Origin: Chitinophagia bacterium
GTDB taxonomy: Bacteria; Bacteroidota; Bacteroidia; Chitinophagales; Chitinophagaceae
DNA length: 9,839 nucleotides
Direction of reading: 5' to 3'
NCBI GenBank assembly: GCA_010027295.1
Contig: RGVM01000055.1
Span: forward strand, 1-9,839
Position 1 is the first letter of the stretch. Each line of letters starts with the position of its first letter. The notes beneath the pieces were generated by a model, which saw nothing but the letters and a program-made list of their open reading frames with translations, made no database searches and had not been told where the DNA came from. A program made the position numbers and the translations under genes. Shown here piece by piece: positions 6,865-9,839 of the stretch.

Positions 6865-9105
6865 ATGCAAAAGGTCTGGGACCTGATGGTCGCTGCGCTA
6901 CGGGCCCTCGGCCTCATCCTGAGGCTCCTCTGGGTTTTCTTCCCGGGCGTGCTTCTCCTGGTCGTGGCTGCCATCCTCATGTCCGGGCTGCTGCAAGGCC
7001 AGGACGCCATAGTCGTCGCCCTGGAATCGCGTTGGAGGGGCCCCTTCATCATCGTCGGACTGGTTTTCTGGTCCACCGTCACCTGGTACTCGTCCCGCCT
7101 CATCGCCTACAACAAGGATGACATTTTCCTGCGCTTCCCTAAGGGCCTCTTCCACTCGCCCCGGCTCCTGGGCTACGCCTGTTTCGCCGTCGTCCTCCAT
7201 GCCTTCCTCGTCCTGCCCGGCCACGCCATTGGACGCTGGCCGGCCCTTGCCTGCCTGCTGGCCGATATCGGACTCTACTTCCTCCTCCACCGCCTCTTCG
7301 AGCGCATGCGCGACGGATGGACCGAAGACCGACTGCTCCGCATCCGTCGCCTCTCCTGGCTGGGCTTCGCCCTCGCCGCACTGTGCTGCGGCTGGGCCAA
7401 CGTCCCGTACGCCTACGTCGCGGCAATCCCCGTGCTGCAGGCCTGCGGGCTCTTCAACGTGGTCGTCCGCAGGAGACTGCGCGCCGGCAGGTCGGCGCAG
7501 GCGGCAGGGCAGAGGCCCCAAGGCCGCTCCTGGCGCGCCCTCGAATGGGTGCTCACCGACCAGCATACCGCCGGACCCCGTACCCGTGACGCACAAACCC
7601 TCGAGGGAGAACTCGCCATCTTCCGGTGGTTCAATGCCATCTCCATCCTCTCCGTATGGATCTACCTGGCGGCGATATTCCTCTTGCCGGCCGCCCGTTT
7701 CATCAGCCCCTTCCCGATTGTGCTGCTGGCCCTCGGCGTACTAGTCGGCTTCGCCAACATCCTCACCCTGCTGTCGGTCAAGTACGAGACGAACCTTCAC
7801 TTCGTCTTCGTGTCGCTCGTCTTCCTCATAGGCCTCTTCACCGAACCGCACGACGTCCGCACCACCTGGCCGAGCGACCCCTCCCTAGGGAATGCGTATG
7901 GACTACGGCCGGGACTGCGCGAATACTTCCGGCGATGGACGGATGAAAGAAAGGCCGAGCTCGCCGACAGCTCCGTGAAATCATACCCTGTCGTCATGGC
8001 CATCGCCGACGGCGGCGCCTCGCGCTCCGGCTACTGGACGGCGGGCGTGCTCGCACGGATGGAGGATGAGTCGCAGGGTCGGTTCTCGCGACATCTGTTC
8101 TGCCTCTCCGGCGCCAGCGGCGGCAGCGTCGGCAACACCGCCTTCTTCGCATCCCTGCAGGCTGACAGCACCGAACGGAGGCATAGCTCTCACCTCGACC
8201 GCTGCCGCACCTATCTTTCGAACGACTTCCTCAGCTACACTTTCGCCAGACTCCTGGGCCCCGACCTTTTCAAACCCATCTTCCCCTTCGACGCCGTCTA
8301 CGACCGCGCCGCAGCCCTTGAACACTCCATGGAGTCGGTGCCCGACGGCCATTACATGGGCGGCATGATGGCACGACCCTTCTCCGACTACTACCTGCCC
8401 GGAAGGTCACAGGGTCCCGCCCTCTTCATCAACGCCACCCGCATGCAGGACGGAAGGCCCGGCGTCGTCAGCACCCTCAGACTCGACGACGAGGTCTTCG
8501 GTCGACGGATCGACATCCTGGGGACCCTCAAGCCTTACGAAGACCTTCGACTGAGCAGCGCCGTCGTCCTCGGCGCACGCTTCCCGTACATCAGTCCCGC
8601 CGGACGGCTCGGCGGCAACTACTTCGTAGACGGCGGATACTTCGACAACTCGGGCGCCGGCGTCGTGCATGAGATCCTCATCGAACTCCAACGCATCATC
8701 GCCGACAGCCTCGAAAAGGATCCCCGTCACTGGCTGGGAAAACTCCGCTTCCACGTCATACACGCCCGCAACTCGACCCTGGACGAGAAACCGGTGGGGA
8801 AGGTGCACCCCATGGTCAACGACCTCGCCGCCCCCATCAAGAGCCTGCTGGGTGCCTACAGCACGCAGACTGACGTCAACAACCTCCGCCTGATCCGCTA
8901 CCTCCGGTCTCTCCGGGGCGCGGAAGGCGGATACTGGAGCATCGACCTCTACCGGAAAGGAGAGGAGGACCTCTTCCCCATGAACTGGGTCATATCGGAG
9001 GCCAGCCGCCGCCGCATGGACGAACGGCTGCGCAAACACCCCGCCATCGACGCCTTCATGACCGCGCTGGACGTACGAAATCCCGGAAGTTCTCCCGGTC
9101 GATGA
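6865..9105 (+). CDS. Multi-pass membrane protein with C-terminal patatin-like phospholipase domain
   Basis: The 746-residue protein has two parts. The N-terminal half carries about eight hydrophobic segments (roughly residues 15-40, 60-78, 101-120, 126-143, 165-200 as one or two, 257-275, 282-303 and 311-326). The half from about 374 is a patatin-type serine acyl hydrolase: the oxyanion loop ADGGASRSGYWTAG (381-394), the nucleophile elbow GASGG with Ser418, and the catalytic Asp in VDGGYFDNSGAG (Asp589). All catalytic elements are present, so it is probably active on membrane lipids or another acyl ester; the substrate is unknown. A basic loop at 202-224 lies between membrane segments. The ATG at 6865 precedes the first hydrophobic helix and is a sensible start. 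It appears to be a single-gene unit; the gene ends facing ybjQ across the 19-bp repeat array. Membrane-bound patatins with a GGGIRAAYW-like loop are known in other bacteria, and this resembles them. Confidence 0.85.
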   Translation: MQKVWDLMVAALRALGLILRLLWVFFPGVLLLVVAAILMSGLLQGQDAIVVALESRWRGPFIIVGLVFWSTVTWYSSRLIAYNKDDIFLRFPKGLFHSPRLLGYACFAVVLHAFLVLPGHAIGRWPALACLLADIGLYFLLHRLFERMRDGWTEDRLLRIRRLSWLGFALAALCCGWANVPYAYVAAIPVLQACGLFNVVVRRRLRAGRSAQAAGQRPQGRSWRALEWVLTDQHTAGPRTRDAQTLEGELAIFRWFNAISILSVWIYLAAIFLLPAARFISPFPIVLLALGVLVGFANILTLLSVKYETNLHFVFVSLVFLIGLFTEPHDVRTTWPSDPSLGNAYGLRPGLREYFRRWTDERKAELADSSVKSYPVVMAIADGGASRSGYWTAGVLARMEDESQGRFSRHLFCLSGASGGSVGNTAFFASLQADSTERRHSSHLDRCRTYLSNDFLSYTFARLLGPDLFKPIFPFDAVYDRAAALEHSMESVPDGHYMGGMMARPFSDYYLPGRSQGPALFINATRMQDGRPGVVSTLRLDDEVFGRRIDILGTLKPYEDLRLSSAVVLGARFPYISPAGRLGGNYFVDGGYFDNSGAGVVHEILIELQRIIADSLEKDPRHWLGKLRFHVIHARNSTLDEKPVGKVHPMVNDLAAPIKSLLGAYSTQTDVNNLRLIRYLRSLRGAEGGYWSIDLYRKGEEDLFPMNWVISEASRRRMDERLRKHPAIDAFMTALDVRNPGSSPGR

Positions 9106-9115
9106 CATGACCCAA

Positions 9116-9229
9116 GGTTTTGAGAACCGGGGGGAGTTTTGAGAACTCCCCCCGGTTCTGAGGACATACCGGGGTTCTGAGAACCGAGGGGGGTTCTCAA
9201 AACCGGGTATGGTTCTCAAAACTCAGTGG
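9116..9229. repeat. Six-unit 19-bp tandem array of a 13-bp near-palindrome
   Basis: Six 13-bp cores start at 9116, 9135, 9154, 9173, 9192 and 9211, exactly 19 bp apart. They are GGTTTTGAGAACC, AGTTTTGAGAACT, GGTTCTGAGGACA, GGTTCTGAGAACC, GGTTCTCAAAACC and GGTTCTCAAAACT, summarised as RGTTYTSARRACN. Each is followed by a 6-bp segment that differs between units (for example GGGGGG, CCCCCC, TACCGG, GAGGGG). Core 5 is the exact reverse complement of core 1, and core 6 differs from the reverse complement of core 1 at one base, so the array is roughly symmetric about 9170. A 19-bp period is not a multiple of three and no conserved protein spans it, so it is not coding. It occupies the space between convergent genes. 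Function unknown. Confidence 0.9.
9123..9159. terminator. Perfect 16-bp-arm hairpin inside the repeat array
   Basis: Bases 9123-9138 (AGAACCGGGGGGAGTT) are the exact reverse complement of 9144-9159, with the 5-base loop TTGAG. The stem is made of parts of array units 1 to 3, including the complementary GGGGGG and CCCCCC segments. It begins 17 bases after the patatin stop codon and could terminate transcription from either side between the two convergent genes. There is no T-tract on either strand, so a Rho-independent terminator in the classical sense is uncertain; an mRNA-stabilising 3' structure is an alternative. Confidence 0.5.
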
Positions 9230-9294
9230 GGGGTGGATAGATCAGTCCGGGGTCGAGTCCGGGAAAACGGTCGGAAAAGGATCGGTGACGGGGG

Positions 9295-9615
9295 TCAGGC
9301 CAGCCGGACGGCGGTACCCGAGGCGCTCACCATGAGCATGCTGCCGGTACCTCCGATGGTCTCGAAGTCGAGGTCGATGCCGACGATGGCGTTCGCACCC
9401 AGGGCACGGGCCTTGTCCGTGAGTTCGCGCATCGCATTCTCCTTCGCCTCCTCCATCACCCGCTCGTAGGTGCCGCTGCGGCCGCCGAAGACGTCGCGCA
9501 GTCCGCCCAGGATGTCCTTGAAGATGTTGGCACCGATGATGACTTCGGAACTGATCACGCCGAGATAGGCGTCGATGGTCCTGCCTTCGATGTTGTTGGT
9601 GGTCGTGACGATCAT
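9295..9615 (-). CDS. ybjQ: YbjQ/UPF0145 (DUF74) family protein
   Basis: This small protein of 106 residues matches the YbjQ family throughout and equals its usual length (E. coli 107). Conserved stretches are [20 protein letters not shown] (residues 25-44), [19 protein letters not shown] (44-62), [20 protein letters not shown] (69-88) and [13 protein letters not shown] at the end. The family forms a ring-shaped oligomer, and its biochemical function is not established. The ATG at 9615 is preceded on the minus strand by an A-rich stretch without Shine-Dalgarno sequence. It is transcribed toward the patatin gene, with the repeat array between them, and away from the S46 peptidase. Confidence 0.95.
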   Translation of the reverse strand: MIVTTTNNIEGRTIDAYLGVISSEVIIGANIFKDILGGLRDVFGGRSGTYERVMEEAKENAMRELTDKARALGANAIVGIDLDFETIGGTGSMLMVSASGTAVRLA

Positions 9616-9649
9616 GTGGTATGTGTTTTTTGAATGGTCCGGAGGGCGT

Positions 9650-9663
9650 TTTCGCCTGCGAAA
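9650..9663. promoter_or_regulatory. Short inverted repeat in the divergent promoter region
   Basis: TTTCGC-CT-GCGAAA has perfect 6-bp arms and a 2-bp centre. It overlaps the candidate minus-strand -7 box of ybjQ (9659-9666). It has the geometry of a dimeric regulator site, but no regulator is indicated, and a 6-bp repeat can arise by chance. Confidence 0.3.
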
Positions 9664-9666
9664 CTA
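9659..9666 (-). promoter_or_regulatory. Candidate -7 box for ybjQ
   Basis: On the minus strand the sequence is TAGTTTCG, one fixed base away from TAnnTTTG, lying 43 bases upstream of the ybjQ start codon. No good -33 element is seen. Confidence 0.3.
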
Positions 9667-9689
9667 CACTCCGTTTCCCGGAATAGAAG

Positions 9690-9697
9690 TAGGTTTG
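9690..9697 (+). promoter_or_regulatory. Bacteroidota -7 box for the S46 peptidase gene
   Basis: TAGGTTTG matches TAnnTTTG exactly and lies 20 bases before the ATG at 9718. A matching -33 TTTG at 19-21 bases upstream is not visible. The transcript leader would be short. Confidence 0.5.
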
Positions 9698-9717
9698 ACC
9701 CACAAAACGGTTGCATC

Positions 9718-9839
9718 ATGAAGAAGATTCTGCTGGTGTTCTCATTCGTCGTGTCCGGCCTCCTGGCGGTGGCCGACGAGGGCATGTGGCTGCCCATGCT
9801 CCTCGGGCAGCAGGTGTACGGAGACATGGTCAAGCGAGG
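9718..9839 (+). CDS. S46-family dipeptidyl-peptidase, N-terminus (runs off the window)
   Basis: Forty codons are visible. MKK is followed by a hydrophobic run and AVA, a typical Sec signal peptide with likely cleavage before DEGMWLP. The sequence after it, DEGMWLPMLLGQQVYGDMVK, is the characteristic N-terminus of mature S46 peptidases (the DPP7/DPP11 group), periplasmic or surface serine exopeptidases that release dipeptides and are common in amino-acid-feeding Bacteroidota. The catalytic residues and the residue that decides DPP7 or DPP11 specificity lie outside the window, so the subtype cannot be given. The gene is divergent from ybjQ. Confidence 0.85.
   Translation, partial: MKKILLVFSFVVSGLLAVADEGMWLPMLLGQQVYGDMVKR

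Noticed and set aside
6550..6870. 106-codon minus-strand open frame in the obg-patatin gap
   Set aside because: Its translation resembles no family and it overlaps the start of the patatin gene, so nothing beyond the absence of stops supports it.
9116..9229. CRISPR array
   Set aside because: Repeats of 13 bp and spacers of 6 bp are far too short, cores vary and flip orientation, and no cas genes are in the window.

Overview
The window looks like the chromosome of a high-GC member of the Bacteroidota. Three things point there. First, TAnnTTTG-type -7 boxes (TATCTTTG at 873-880, TAGGTTTG at 9690-9697) occur in intergenic DNA upstream of genes. Second, start codons lack Shine-Dalgarno sequences and often follow A-rich bases. 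Third, the gene families fit: an Obg GTPase with SKSD in place of NKxD, and an S46 dipeptidyl-peptidase beginning DEGMWLP. The species cannot be named from this window.

Positions 1-5470 hold a compact aerobic phenylacetate-degradation operon, all on the + strand: paaE (5' end outside the window), paaA, paaB, paaC, paaD, paaG, paaI, paaY. PaaABCE is the multicomponent monooxygenase that epoxidises the ring of phenylacetyl-CoA; PaaD is its probable iron-sulfur maturation factor; PaaG isomerises the epoxide to the oxepin; PaaI and PaaY are thioesterases that relieve CoA trapped in dead-end products. The ligase (paaK), ring opening (paaZ), beta-oxidation genes (paaF, paaH, paaJ) and a regulator gene are not in the window. 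Between paaE and paaA lies a 14-bp palindrome next to a Bacteroidota-type promoter, probably a regulated internal promoter for paaA onward.

Positions 5471-6517: a GC-rich hairpin follows paaY and probably separates the catabolic operon from obg, an essential ribosome-associated GTPase.

Positions 6518-6864 are a 347-bp gap with possible remains of a small lipoprotein gene. It is followed by a 746-residue multi-pass membrane protein with a patatin-type lipase domain and intact catalytic motifs (6865-9105).

Positions 9106-9294 separate the convergent 3' ends of the patatin gene and a ybjQ-family gene (- strand, 9295-9615). Here lies the most unusual structure of the window: six copies of a 13-bp near-palindromic core repeated at exactly 19-bp intervals (9116-9229), with changing 6-bp spacers and a perfect 16-bp-arm hairpin.

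Positions 9616-9839: a divergent promoter region separates ybjQ from the start of a secreted S46-family dipeptidyl-peptidase that runs off the window. I see no tRNA, rRNA, insertion sequence or CRISPR array. Apart from the 19-bp array, the content is ordinary chromosomal metabolism and housekeeping.
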